Source of the DNA: Liquidambar formosana
Taxonomy: Eukaryota; Streptophyta; Magnoliopsida; Saxifragales; Altingiaceae
Direction of reading: 5' to 3'
Assembly (NCBI GenBank): GCA_039720395.1
Contig: CM077827.1
Location: forward strand, 8,533,991-8,597,990
Length of the DNA: 64,000 bases
A program made the position numbers and the translations under genes. Below, piece after piece: positions 11,074 to 23,753 of the stretch (its first letter is position 1; each line of letters begins with the position of its first letter). A model generated the notes under the pieces. The model made no database searches. It had not been told where the DNA came from and saw nothing but the letters and a program-made list of their open reading frames with translations.

Positions 11074-11698
11074 TATGTTTTTGATGGAAGTCCACTGGTC
11101 GATTTTTTGGGTTAGCATCTCGTCCATGATAAATAAGTGAAGAATGTGAACTCCCCTACCTACCAACTCTTTGTTACATGAGGGAGTGCGGGCATCGGAA
11201 AAGTGGGAGTGCTATGACTAAAAGTAACTCCCCTACCTACCAAATAACTAACGACAACAGGAGTCCACTAGAGGGGAGCCGAATAAAACGTAGTGGTTTG
11301 CCACTTCTTCTTGATGTGCAAATTTAATGGTTTTGATGGGCACAGCCTGATTTGAGCCATCAAAATCCTGCTTCACCATATGCCCTATTTGTGTAAAGAA
11401 AAACTTATACGTAATTGTGATATGACTTATAATTATATGGTACAAAAAGCCAATTGGAGTAAAGCAAAATGGAATTGTCATAATACTTTTTGGTCTCACA
11501 ATCCCTTTTTGCTTCTCTCTCATTGACTCGTTACACCATGTGGCCGTGTCACAGTTACATGGAAGACTCACTCGTATTGTATATCAGCGCGTGAGCATTA
11601 CTAAGGAACTACCAATGCTTTATTATTTTATATATATTTATAAAATAACAGAAATTTAAGAAGCAAATTCCCTTCGTACAGAAGTTTACATTCTCCCC
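10877..11698. other. Distal upstream region of locus 0
   Basis: Non-coding array DNA with counterparts in all units: 11083-11130 matches 56190-56240, and about 11200-11640 matches 24470-24860. An (ATT)n microsatellite lies at about 11041-11072. No gene seen. Confidence 0.7.
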
Positions 11699-11710
11699 TA
11701 GCTGGAAAGG

Positions 11711-11943
11711 TTTTTTTTTTTTTTTTGATAAAAGAAAATTCATTACTAAAAAGAATTAATACATTAAGGAAAAGATACACTATATTTGTTTTCTTGACAA
11801 ATATTTCAAAGAGTCCTAGGAAAATTATCTTCACAAATACAATAATCAGTACAAGAATGCTCAAGATTCGCAACACAATCTGCAACACAATTGGCTTGAC
11901 GATAAACATGATGAAATGAAACAATTTCAAAGTTTCTAGAAAG
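11711..11943 (-). mobile_element. Short L1 3' fragment, copy in unit 0/A junction
   Basis: A poly-T start is followed by an RNase H C-terminal remnant read on the minus strand ('HHVYRQANCVADCVANLEHS'). The flanking direct repeats TAGCTGGAAAGG and TAGCTAGAAAGG (11699-11710, 11944-11955) form the target duplication. The same insertion occurs at 24953-25196. Confidence 0.8.
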
Positions 11944-12672
11944 TAGCTAGAAAGGTTGTCCATCAACACAATGTCTCCTCTTTATTTAGTAATCTGGATG
12001 TATCATGGGAGCCCTAATCCTACAATGCACTAGCTAGCGGGAGACTGATTTGCAAGTGCAGTACTTGTAATAGGAGGGTGGTGGAAGAAATTAGGATAGT
12101 ACTAGCTAGTAGGGGTACTAGGAGGAGTCTGGATTTGGTAGTCTCATTTAAAAAAAAATTTGATAGAGAGAAGAAATGGTCTGGATAATGGTGAGGTAAA
12201 AGAGAAGCAGGTTAATTGGTTCTTGGTTGACGAAATAGTATAGATTCAGGGTAGCCTTCCAAATATTCCACCTGCTCCTGGTGAACCTTCTAATTTCTAG
12301 AATTACCTCAGGAATGTAGCATTCTTTCAGGCCACGCTTAATCCCGTAGGTTATCCTGTGGAGATCATTAGGTGCGTCTTCATTGCTCAGCAGAGTTTGA
12401 ATAATCCCTTCCTTTCGGAGAAACTCAAGGTCCCTAGGTGAGTTCACAAGGATCTTGAAAAAGAACACTAGAGTTGTGAAGTAAGGTGGTGTGCTTATGT
12501 TGCATTGTTCGTAGGCGATAGCGTTGCGAGATATTATGAACATGGTTTTGTTCACGGGGCAACTAGGAATCTCCAACACTTGTTTCACGAATGTAATATC
12601 TAGGAATGCACCGGTCTTCTTCCTGAATGAAATGCCAGCGCACCTGAGCACCGTAGCATTGCTGAACCAATA

Positions 12673-12888
12673 TAATAATTTTAGTGTTGGAGAAAGAAGA
12701 ATAATATATTTATTGATTGTGTGGCTGTACATTTATATACACAATTGAATATGTGAACATATATAGAATAAAATATGAAAGGAAAGAAACTAGAGCAGGT
12801 CCCGATGATGGTGGCATGATTAGAACAAATCCCTCAATTGAATACAATATCATATCCCTCGATTGAGGGCAATATCATATCAGTAATA
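12673..12888 (-). repeat. 3' LTR of the copia element (216 bp)
   Basis: Starts TAATAATTTTAG and ends CAGTAATA on +. Identical by eye to 17218-17433. Confidence 0.95.
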
Positions 12889-12895
12889 CTCCCCC

Positions 12896-15800
12896 TCAAG
12901 GTGGCATGTGAAGGTTACGAACACCCAACTTGAAGATTAAAGTGTGAAATTGAGAAGCTCCAAGAGGTTTGGTAAAAACATCAGCCAGTTGTTCCTGTGA
13001 AGGGAGAAATACTGTGCGAATGAGACCAGCCTGGAGTTTTTCACGAACAAGGTGGCAGTCAAGCTCAATATGTTTAGTCCGTTCATGAAATATTGGATTA
13101 GCAGCAATATGTAGGGCTGCTTTATTGTCACAGTGAAGAACAGCTGGTTGATTATGAGGGATGCCAAGATCTTTGAGTAGATATAATAACCATGTAATCT
13201 CACAACAAGTGCTGGCCATGGCACGATATTCGGCTTCAGCTGAAGAGCGAGAGATTGTAGTTTGTTTCTTGGATTTCCAAGAAACTGGGGAAGTGCCAAG
13301 AAGAATACCATAGCCAGTAATAGAACGGCGTGAATCGGTGCAACTAGCCCAATCAGAATCACAAAAAGCATTGAGTTGAAGAGCACTTGAAGAGGAAAAG
13401 AAAATTCCCTGGCCCGGAGTTTGCTTGAGATACCGAAGAATGCGAACAGCAGCATCATGATGGGGCTGGCGAGGCTTATCAAGGAATTGGCTAAGAACAT
13501 TAATTGAGTAAACTAGATCTGGACGGGTGATGGTGAGGTAAATTAAACGTCCAACCAAGCGTCGATAATGTGACGGATCAGGAAGGAACTCACCGTCAGA
13601 TTTGTTTAACTTTAAATGTTGTTCCATAGGGAATGAAGAGGGGCGAGAGCCAAGGAGACCAGATTCTTCAAGGATCTCAAGAGCATATTTACGTTGGCAT
13701 AGAAAAATGCCCTTCTTGGAACGTGCCACTTCAATGCCAAGGAAATATTTAAGAGGACCAAGATCTTTGAGTTTGAAATTTTGATGAAGAGATTGCTTAA
13801 TGTCCTTTATTGCATCAAGATCATTCCCAGATATGATGATGTCATCGACATAAACAAGAATGGCAGTGAAGGAACATTCTCTAGACTTGGTGAATAGGGT
13901 ATAGTCAGCCTTGGATTGAGAGTAACCAGCAGCAAATAAGGCTGAAGAAAGCTTGGCAAACCATTGGCGAGATGCTTGCTTGAGACCATATAAAGATTTG
14001 TGAAGCTTGCAAACAAGATTCTTCTCCCCCTGTCGAGAAAAACCTGGAGGAAGCTGCATATATATGTCCTCCTCTAAATCACCATGGAGGAACGCATTGT
14101 TGACATCAAGTTGATATAGATGCCAATTCTGAGATGCAGCAACAGCAAGGAGGCAACGAACAGTAACAAGTTTAGCGACGGGGGCAAAAGTCTCGTGATA
14201 GTCAAGTCCTTCCTTCTGATTATAGCCTTTAGCAACTAGGCGGGCTTTATAACGTTCAATACTACCATCTGGTTGATATTTCACTTTGTAGACCCACTTA
14301 CATCCAATTGCCTCTTTCTTGGCAGGGAGTGTAGTTAGAGTCCACGTATGATTAGCTTCTAAGGCTTTAATCTCATCAGCCATTGCATGTCACCAATTGG
14401 GATTCAGAACAGCCTGTTTAAAGGATGTGGGCTCTGAAATAGAAGAAATGGATACTAGAAAAGCACGATGTGAGACAGAGAACTTGTCATATGATAAATA
14501 ATAAGAGAGAAGATGAGAAGTGCATACCGAAGAAGATGATGATAGAGATGGTAGGGAGTGAGCAGCCATCTTACAATGGTAATCTGTGAGATAGGATGGC
14601 AAATGAGATGGACGTGAAGAGCGACGTGGCGCTGGAGGTTGTGAGGGTACTGGTGGTGAGGATGATGGTGGGGGCCTGGTAGCATCCAACGGGGAGTCAT
14701 CCAAAACCATGGGAGGTGAGATAACATCCATGTGGTCAAGTGGGAATTGTTGATCAGGAATAGGATTAGGTATGACAACAGATTTTGAAAAAGTTCTTAT
14801 AGAATCAGCAAATGGAAAAATGTCCTCATAAAACTGCACATCCCTTGAAACAAACAATTGTTTGGTGTTTAAATTGTAAAGTTTATAACCCTTTTGAGCA
14901 TAGGGATAGCCAAGAAAAACACAGGGAGTGGCCCGTGGATCAAATTTTGATTTGGAGGCACTAGTATTGGTGGCATAACATAAACAACCAAAAATCCTTA
15001 AATGAGAAAATGAAGGTGAAGATTGAAACAACATTTCATAAGGCGTCTTTCCAGAAAGTAGGGGCGTGGGAGTTCGATTTATAAGGTAGGCAGCAGTTAA
15101 AACACACTCCCCCCAAAATTGAATGGAAATACTGGCTTGAAAGCGCAAGGCACGGGCAACATTAAGTAAGTGTCTATGTTTACGCTCCACAACACCATTT
15201 TGTTGTGGGGTTTCAACACAACTTCGCTGGTGTATGATGCCTTTGGCTTGATAAAAATCATGCATTTTGAATTCTAACCCATTATCAGATCGAATTATTT
15301 TAATTTTTCGATTAAATTGAGTTTCAACAAAGGCATAAAAAGAGGATAAGAGAGTGCGAGTTTCAGCCTTAGTTTTCATGAGAAACACCCAAGTGCATCG
15401 AGTGAAATCATCAACAATGGATAAAAAATATCGTGCTCCAGTAAGTGAGGCAGAACGATAGTTTCCCCAAATATCACAATGGATTAAAGCAAAAGGTGCA
15501 ATTGAATTTTCAGTACTTAAAGGGAAAGGAAAACGGGTTTGCTTAGCAAGTGGACAAACCCCACAATGATCAAAAACAGGAACAACAATACCAGGAACAT
15601 GACTAGATAAGAGCTTAAGACGATCACGGCCAGGATGCCCAAGCCTCCGATGCCATAGCTCATAGGTAGTGGTGGCAGCAATAGATAAAGCAAAAGGTGG
15701 ACTGGGAATGGTAAAAAGATAAAGCCCATCACGAACTCTACCCACTCCAATCATCTTCTTCGAGGACCGGGCCTGGATGATGCAAGAGTCAGCAAAAAAA

Positions 15801-17137
15801 GTGAGAGAACAATTGGAATCATGAGTTAATTTGCTCGCAGAAATGAGATTGAATTGAAAAGAGGGAACACACAACACATTAACCAATGTTAGAGTAGGAG
15901 AAAGCATAACATTGCCAATATGAGAAACTGGTGCATCACTACCATTTGGAAGCTTGACACTAGTAGAACCTAAAGATGTGATACACGAGAGAAATGAAAC
16001 AGAACTGACCATATGATCAGTAGCACCTGTGTCAATGATCCATGGTATGGAATGAAAAGAGGATGTTGTATTGAGTGCAATACCTGAAAGGTTGCAATTT
16101 GATGAAGAGTTACCTACGAAATTTGCCGTAGGCGGAGAGTTTTTGAGCAAAGCGAGAATTTGCTGACATTGCTCTGGGGAAAATGGAAACATAGCAGGTT
16201 GAGCAGTAGAAATAGCTTGATTAGCAATGATAGGAGATGAGTGAGTCGAGCCATCTTTGTGAAGTCGATGACCTGGTGGATAACCATGCAGCTTATAGCA
16301 TTGTTCTTTGGTATGTCCAGGCCAATTGCAATGATCACAGAAGGGTCGCTCCTTTTTGTAATTTTGAGGCTTCTTGGATCGATTATCTCGAGTGGGGGTT
16401 ACTCCCTTTTTGACTGCGAGAGCAGCAGCCTCTGATAATGGTGGCTGGGCAATAATAGATCGTTGTCTTTCCTCTTGTAGAACAAGAGAAAATGCTTTGC
16501 TCACAGCAGGAATAGGATCCATGAGGAGAATTTGGCCACGAACAGGAGCATAACTATCATTGAGACCCATCAGAAATTTAATGGTTCGATCTCGTTGCTT
16601 GCATGTCTCTAAAAACTTCATGGCTCCACAAGAACACATGGGAAGAGGATCATAAAGATTCAATTCATCCCATAGGGCTTTCAGCTTTGTAAAGTAGGTA
16701 GATATCGAATCATCATCTTGAGTTTTAGAACTAATGTCTCTCTGGATTTGATAGATACGAGGCCCGTTGATTTGGGAAAACCGATCCCGTAAATCAACCC
16801 AAAGTTCTCTGGCTGTTTCAGCATAAATCGCACCACCAGCAAGCTCTTTGGATAGAGCATTCATGATCCAAGATGACACCATGTCATCACAACGTCTCCA
16901 TTGGTCAGAGATTGCACCAGTACTGGAAGGTTTAGGAATGGTTCCATCTACAAAGCCAGCTTTGTTTTTAGCACTCAAAGCCTTGATCATTGCGCGGCTC
17001 CAGGTTGTGTAGTTTTCACCAACCAACGGTGCCGAAACTAAAACAGTGCCAGGATTATCAGATGGATGCAAATAAAAATGGTTCATGGTCTCATCGTTCT
17101 TACCCAGGTTGGGAGACTTATCAGAACTTGATTCCAT
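12896..17137 (-). pseudogene. Copia Gag-Pol polyprotein with one in-frame TGA
   Basis: The frame opens at 17137, reads 915 codons to a TGA at 14390-14392, and continues in the same frame to 12896 for 497 more codons. Gag comes first, with zinc knuckle '[19 protein letters not shown]' (CX2CX4HX4C). The aspartic protease motif is '[10 protein letters not shown]'. The integrase zinc finger starts '[17 protein letters not shown]' and ends '[12 protein letters not shown]'. The integrase core shows 'IHCDIWG' and '[10 protein letters not shown]'. After the stop come RT, with '[20 protein letters not shown]' and 'YVDDIIISG', and RNase H, with '[18 protein letters not shown]'. The stop lies between integrase and RT where these elements usually carry an Arg codon, so a CGA to TGA transition is the simplest cause. 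As it stands, RT would not be made without readthrough. Confidence 0.93.
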
Positions 17138-17217
17138 GTTAAAGATAATTGCTTGTCAAGAGAATGAAAGATGAAGGATTCAGAGGGTTGCAGAGGAAGG
17201 CTTCTGCTCTGATACCA

Positions 17218-17433
17218 TAATAATTTTAGTGTTGGAGAAAGAAGAATAATATATTTATTGATTGTGTGGCTGTACATTTATATACACAATTGAATATGTG
17301 AACATATATAGAATAAAATATGAAAGGAAAGAAACTAGAGCAGGTCCCGATGATGGTGGCATGATTAGAACAAATCCCTCAATTGAATACAATATCATAT
17401 CCCTCGATTGAGGGCAATATCATATCAGTAATA
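17218..17433 (-). repeat. 5' LTR of the copia element (216 bp)
   Basis: Preceded on + by the complement of the primer binding site (CTCTGATACCA, 17207-17217). Followed by the CAATA duplication. Confidence 0.95.
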
Positions 17434-17798
17434 CAATATGTTTCGGGGAGAATACTATTTTCATCTTCGAATGCCAAATTTAATGCGGTGAATGAAGGGC
17501 GGGTTGGGTTTGTGACGAAACCAGAGTGATACAAAGCAAGTAGATGTGTGCCACGATACTCGCCGATTGCCTTATTTTGCCCCCCACGACGAAAATGCTT
17601 CAAATAGTTGATTGCAAGAGCCTTGAATGAATCCTTGTCCTGGTCTGGACCTGTTAACGTATACATTCTGTGGAGCAAAAATAGCGGAAGCTGATTCTCC
17701 AGCATCAGTAAATCCAGCCTGATGCCTCTGAGCATGAAGCGTGTTGAGAAGATGGGATCGTCTACATCACCCTGGACATTCATCACAATAATCAGCTT

Positions 17799-17956
17799 CT
17801 TCCAAAAAATAGCAGATAAACTTGATTTTTTGCACGCATGACCTATGTGGGTAGATTACTTAATCCAATGATGGGTTTCGCAAAATATGAACTGGAGATA
17901 TGTTATCTAAAAACTTGTGTAAGAATTTGTGTTAAAAATTTTGTATGTGATCCTAA

Positions 17957-18024
<68 letters not shown>

Positions 18025-18643
18025 GGTTATATTCCCATCAGCACGTGTTGATATAAGTTATATTAGTACTGTGCATTGGGATATGTTATACCCTTTACAT
18101 TGGTCCAATATATCTCATATCCCATTAATGCACAACGTACAACTCCCAATGCAGGTGTTGATATAAGTTATATCAGTACGTGCTTACTTAATCATCATCC
18201 TACATATATATAGATATATATAATCCTTTTAATATCAAGAATTGGCTTGAACCCTTCGTGATGGATGCTTATACCTAATATAAATATTCATGCGTACCTA
18301 TTGAAGAGGTTCTCTTCATTTCATTTTATGAGATGTAGTAATGATTAGTTCTTCTGATCAAACTTTATGTAGAACCTGAATTGTTGCTTTTACATTTCAG
18401 TTTCGATCGAATTGATCTAGAATAGTATGATTGAAGAGAACATTAATTGAAGAAGAGTTGTCTTGGAAAGGTCAAAATCCAAACGTTTGTACCTGTGCAA
18501 TTGAATGGACAACATTGAATTAATTTTCTTTATTTTTGTTCAGGTCATTATATTTTTTCCAAAATTTGAGGAACAGACCATGACCAACAAAATTTTTCTA
18601 AGAATTTGATTGATAATTGAGTAATATCTATAGTTTCTTTTCT

Positions 18644-18674
<31 letters not shown>

Positions 18675-19375
18675 GCAATTTTGTTCAAAACTACTAAGGA
18701 GTGCAACCTTAAATAGTTTACGTGATAAGCATTGTATCCTGAAGGTAGAATTTCAAATTAAGAGTCCATCTGCATCAAATATAGTAGAGAAATTACTATC
18801 TTGAAGATGGCGTTCTAGTCGTGCCATGCCTAAATTTATTCTTTTCTACTACTTCGAGTTTATAACATCAAAATTTTTATTACATTACATGGGCCAATCC
18901 TCATCTCTCAATTCAAAACCAAACCTATGTGGTCTGTTAACTGACCTAAAGTTAGGTTGAGCATATATAGCTCTGACATAAATTTTGGCTTTACTTGTTT
19001 ACTAATTAATTAGTTATTTATTTTTATGAATAGCTATTTTAAAGGGCATAAAGTATTAAATTCAGATATGACTGTAGGTTTGTAATTTTTGGTTTCCGTT
19101 CGTTTCTATCGATATATATATATTTGAACCTTTAGTCTGATTAATCCCTTGAAGTGAAGATAACATAGATAAGATCACTACATACTCTGTGTAAGTTAAT
19201 GCTTAAGATAAACTTGATTAGTAGTTAGCTCCAAGAGGGATTAAGAAATCAAATTCAAGACCTTTTACTTCTTGAAATGTAAATCTCAAATACTACTAGT
19301 CCACCTATTGAGGTTCTACGTATTTTTTAGTTAGTATACGTCTTGAAGATTTTTATAGAATATATGCATGAAGTA

Positions 19376-19424
<49 letters not shown>

Positions 19425-19710
19425 TATGATTCAGACTTTTCGGACGGTGAAATGCTATATGTAGCACCTTATAAGCAGTACCAAAATACAATACCTTATG
19501 TGGCACTATGTGTATGTATCAAAACTTTTTTAATTTATTTAACAGATCGATATTTTTTACTGATGTGGGTTGATACCGCACAAGAGTGCTGTCCGAAGAG
19601 TGCTTTGTGTATATAGCACCGCCCTTTGCAGCGTTATATAGGTATTTTGCAGATGTGTAACAAACATTAATTGGGACACCGAAAGACAAAAGAAAAGAAT
19701 TTTATGGTAC
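17799..19710 (-). other. Locus A DUF247 intron
   Basis: About 1.9 kb between the coding exons. It holds a (TC)n(TA)n microsatellite (about 17959-18023), a T tract (18648-18674) and a long (AT)n run (about 19379-19421). From 18690 on it is collinear with the introns of loci 0 and B. The gag-only LTR element seen in loci 0 and 4 is absent here, so this is the empty site. Confidence 0.8.
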
Positions 19711-20228
19711 CTTGTGGAACAATCGTAGGAGCTCAACAATGAAGCAAGCGTCAAGTAGCATCATCTGCACAAACTCATCGCTACTCGAAGCATCAAATTT
19801 CTCAGTGTAGCATTCTCTGGTTCTCGTCTCCAATTCCTTCATGGCTCTTACAAGGCCATCCAACGTCACATTTTGTACTCGCCAATTCTCCACTGAACTG
19901 TCAATGGTGTTGGTCTTGTGAGTCATGGGGTCCAAGATGCCATAGAGAAATCGCAATTTTTGTTCTTCCATGGCTTTCAACTTCGGATTGTTACCATGAA
20001 ATGGGCCTATGGAGACAAGCTCTGGGATGTAACTATGTTCATCAATTTTGCGCATGCTTGGGGGAACTCGGGATATAGTACATCTTTCACTTTCGCCAGA
20101 GTTGTGAAGATGCTCTTCCCGTAAATGATTGCGTATGTCAATGACCCATTGCAGTGGTGATGATGTTGGTGGGTGGGTCGAGCTTGATCCTTCCCCATGA
20201 TTTGCAGTGATAGGATCCATTAATTTTC

Positions 20229-20560
20229 CTGAGAAAGATCAGCTAAGCTATATTTAGATTTAAATGCAAAGAGAGAAAAACCTCCCCTGAATTATATGGT
20301 TTCAACATTGAGGATCGGATTTCACTCATAAACACCAATTTTCTTCTCTAATACTCCATGTAAAAACTCCAAACCCCAGCCAGATGGAGCTAGGACACAG
20401 AAAACAATAAGGTAAATAGTAACAACAACATGAAGTTAGAAATAGCTTACCAGATATTTGAAGAGCTTCTCCCACAATTCTAACCAATCTCATAATTAGA
20501 AGAAGAATCCACCCACAGGAAGCCTGTTTATGAAGCATGGGAGATGGCCATTATATATTC
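20229..20560 (-). promoter_or_regulatory. Locus A 5'UTR intron, 5'UTR exon and TATA box
   Basis: The 5'UTR intron is 20229-20450 (222 bp, donor GTAAGC, acceptor TTTCTCAG). The UTR exon ends at 20451, and a TATATAA box lies at + 20551-20557. The ATG follows the acceptor by 8 nt. Confidence 0.65.
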
Positions 20561-20665
20561 GTAACTTCCATTGTGATAATGTATATTTCATGTTTTAAAA
20601 AAGTAGACTAGGAAGACCCAAGTCTTTTTATCTTTTGATAAATCTTTGAAGACAGATGTCAAGCT

Positions 20666-20860
20666 TAAGGGTGTTAATGGTTTTGGTTAAAACCGAGAAC
20701 TAAACCGAACTGGGCGGTTTGGTTTGGTTTTTTTGTCATTAGGTTTGGTTATGGTTTTAATTTTAAAAAACTGAACTCAATTGGTTTGGTTTTGGTTTTA
20801 AGTTCTAAAAAACCAAACCAAACCGAAAAAACCGAAAAATATATAATATATATAATTTTA

Positions 20861-20893
<33 letters not shown>

Positions 20894-21372
20894 AAAACTT
20901 AAAGTTTGTAAATTCCCAATTCTAATAAGGGTAAAATAGGTAATGGGTTTGTTTTTGTTGATTTTAAGTTTCTTATTGTTTTCCCTTTTTTAGATTGGCA
21001 TGTATTAAACTAGCTATTAATGTTGTGTGTATTAATGTTGTGTGTGATATTGACATATTGATATATGTCAATATGTTTCTATTTTGATACAATGTTTGTT
21101 TTTTTTAGTTGCTAATGTAATGCTTTTATTAAAAATGTTTTCATTTGGAGTTTGGCATGTCATTTTTTTCATTTTCAATTTTTTGTTGTTACTTGATAGG
21201 TTAAAACCGAAACTAAACCGAACCAAACCGAAATATAATGGTTTGGTTTGGTTTGGTTTAGTTTTTTTATAGTATGGTTTAGTTTTAGTTTGGGAGGAAC
21301 AAAACCGAAGTATAATAGTTTGATTTGAAATCTCCCCTAAAACCGAACCAAACCGAACTATTAACACCCCTA
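20666..21372. mobile_element. Non-autonomous hAT-like element with AACCGAACC repeats, 707 bp
   Basis: An 8-bp target duplication GTCAAGCT lies at 20658-20665 and 21373-21380. Terminal inverted repeats read TAAGGGTGTTAATGGTTT and, from the right, TAGGGGTGTTAATAGTTC. Both subterminal regions are arrays of AACCAAACCGAA-like words. No transposase is present. The 8-bp duplication and short inverted ends fit hAT. Confidence 0.88.
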
Positions 21373-21380
21373 GTCAAGCT

Positions 21381-22618
21381 ATATTTTATCAAGTACTTAA
21401 AAATAAATTTCGAAGCCTATGATAAGGTGGAGCAGTACAATGTTGACGGTGTCCTTGACAGATAGGAATAACGGAATCTTATTTGTAATTTTGTATGAGA
21501 GAAGGAATCCAATCATTTATTTATAGAAACTAGTGATAACACGTGGGTCATAAGTGAATTATGCATGTGAGAATAATTTCGTCAAACTATTAAAAATAAT
21601 TTATTTGTAAAAAGTCGAGTCTTGTTATATTTTGGTTTTTGAATCATTAACACAAACGCATAAAGAACCAATGAAAAAAAAAAAAATGTGAGGAGTGTAC
21701 GCTCTATGTATTAATTTTTTTCCCCTTTTTTCCCTTGGTGTTTAATCCTACTTTTTTCACTAATGCTTTCCAAGGTGTCGAGCTTTTACTTAAATTCATG
21801 CTGAGTGTAATACCGAAGTTAAAAATCTTTATCTAATTCTTGAAAACGGAAACAATTTTTCGTGGATTTTCGTCTGTGTTACTAAATTTATTATGTTGGA
21901 CAGGATCACTTGTTACACATTGATTGATGTGTTCTCATATTTGCGGGTTAGAGGCTTATACTTGAGCTGCAGTATTCTGTTTTTGTTTTGCATCACGCTT
22001 TTCATGTCCGCATAGGGTCGTAAAAAAGATGCACACCTGTTTCAAGTGCTTTTATATGTTCAGGAAAGATGAACATAGAATTTGCGTCTATCTGACCCTC
22101 TTGGTGTCTATCTGACACTTATGACATATATCTTGCGCGTGGAAGGGCCAAGTCACAACTTTTTGAGTATTTTATGAGTTACTGAGTGCTCCCTGTAGGC
22201 GGGCACAAAGGGGATTAGTTACTTGCAAGTTTCTTATGAAACTGGGCCTTTGAGTCTTTGTGCATGCCACAATTAGTTGAATGTGAACGGTGTTGTTTCC
22301 CCATGATTTTATTATTTTGTTGGTGGGTGGGTCACCTTCAAAGGTCAGTTATTACTAATTTAGTACTGGAAACGAGAAGAAGAAATGATGGAAAGTTTCA
22401 AATTTTTTGGTCAAGGTTACGTGTTTCCAGATTGTTGGAAGGTCTTTATTGTTGTCTTAATTGAACTACTTGCCTAAGTCTTTGGCGTATTAACACAGCG
22501 GAAATTGTAAATGTTTTGCAAGGGCAGTGCTATTCTTACTCCATTTTCACTTCCCACACTCTTTGTTACATGAGGGAGTGCATGCATCAGAAAAGTGGGA
22601 GTGCAATCACCAAAAGTC
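21381..22618. other. Upstream region of locus A
   Basis: Non-coding array DNA, collinear in patches with 7585-8480 and 10087-11200 of unit 0 and with 56250-56660 of unit B. It contains the empty site of the unit 0 L1 insertion (about 22056-22070). The 260-bp repeat of unit 0 is reduced here to a short remnant. Confidence 0.7.
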
Positions 22619-22626
22619 ACTCCCCT

Positions 22627-23718
22627 ATAGGCCTCGCAATTTCAACCCAAACCCATCAACCCGTCCAAACTCACCCGCAATAAATGGGTTAAATAAGTTT
22701 GGGTTCATAAAATTTTTAAATGGGTTGTTAATGGGTTACCCAAAACCAACCCGGCTATAAATGGGTTGGTTATGGGTTTCACAACCGAACTCGTTGGGTT
22801 TTAAACTAAACAAAAAAAAGGCTGGAGTTGGATTTTGGGGTTTTTACCATTCTCAACCTTTGCGAAGAGACCAGAACAGCAAAACGTTAGTGCTCTTCGG
22901 GAAGAAAAGACCACTGGCGGGGAGAGCTCCTTCTCACCGTGCGAAAACGACGATTCCATAGCTGTGAGAGCTCCATCTCACCTCCCTTCCTTCCATAACA
23001 CATCCTCCCATGGTGAACCTCCGACTTCCAACACCCTTCGATTGACGGCCTTCGGCGTCAGCATCTGAGCGCCGATCACATTTGTTGGACTCCGATAGGC
23101 GACCCCTTGCAATCTCACTCAATCGTTGGCCATTTCCTCCCATGAGTGGCTTCGAATCGCTAATCAATGACCTCCACTCAACAGGCTCTGACCAGGTACG
23201 TGTAGATTTATCACATCTTTTAATTGTTTCCATTTTTTTGGTAAATGGGTTTATAATGTTTTGGTTCGGCTATCTACAAATCTGGTTGTTTTCAGTGTAT
23301 AATCTCTCTTGAACTTAGGAATTTCTTATTCTAGTATATAGATGCTTTATTCAGTTCAAAAAATCAAGTTTGTTTGATCTTATTTCTCGAGAAGATGGAA
23401 GTGTGTGAGGGTTGTGGTCTTCTCTTGGTTTGTTTTGGTTCTTGCTGTGTGTTGCATCTTAGCATGGCTTTGTGTGGGAGTGCTTTGATGTCTACTGCTG
23501 GGTTGTGATAGGTGTAATCTGTAATTGGAAAAATTTTTTGTTGTGTTGGAGAGGATTTAATTTATAGATTGGTTTTTTTCCTAGTTGTGTATGTTTGTAG
23601 GTGTTGTGGTTGTTTTCCAGTCACATATGTGGTAGAGGTGTTAGAGGTTGCAGTTTAGGTGTTTGATTTATTGTTTATGTGTGGGTGTGTTGATTGAGGT
23701 CTTTTCATGGTGTTAGTG

Positions 23719-23753
<35 letters not shown>

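Larger units (their letters stand above)
12673..17433 (-). mobile_element. Ty1/copia LTR retrotransposon, near-intact, in DUF247 exon
   Basis: A 4,761-bp element with 216-bp LTRs that are identical by eye. Target duplication CAATA lies at 12668-12672 and 17434-17438, and locus B shows the empty site ('GAACCAATATGTTTTGG', about 38680-38695). Primer binding site TGGTATCAGAG abuts the 5' LTR with no spacer, and polypurine tract TTGAGGGGGAG lies by the 3' LTR. The LTR ends read TA...TA rather than TG...CA. Gag, protease, integrase, RT and RNase H are in one frame broken by one TGA. Domain order (integrase before RT) defines copia. Confidence 0.95.
12148..20228 (-). pseudogene. DUF247 (UPF0481-like) gene, locus A, split by a copia element
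   Basis: Exon 1 runs 20220 to 19711 (170 codons) and ends at a GTACC donor. Exon 2 starts at about 17798 and runs to 17434. It resumes after the copia element at 12667 and ends at a stop at 12148-12150. Without the element and one CAATA duplication, exon 2 is 885 nt and the whole frame is open for 464 codons, a normal DUF247 length. Family blocks run in order: 'SMRKIDEHSYIPELVSIGPF', 'FVQMMLLDACFIVELL', 'DDPIFSTRFMLRG', 'LDLLMLENQLPLFLL', 'NSPRDLEFLRKEGI', 'RSRWNIWKATLNLYYF', then a hydrophobic C-terminal segment. Biochemical role is unknown; the last segment suggests membrane anchoring. The only lesion I find is the insertion, so this allele broke very recently. The exact exon 2 acceptor is ambiguous by 3 nt. 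Confidence 0.88.
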
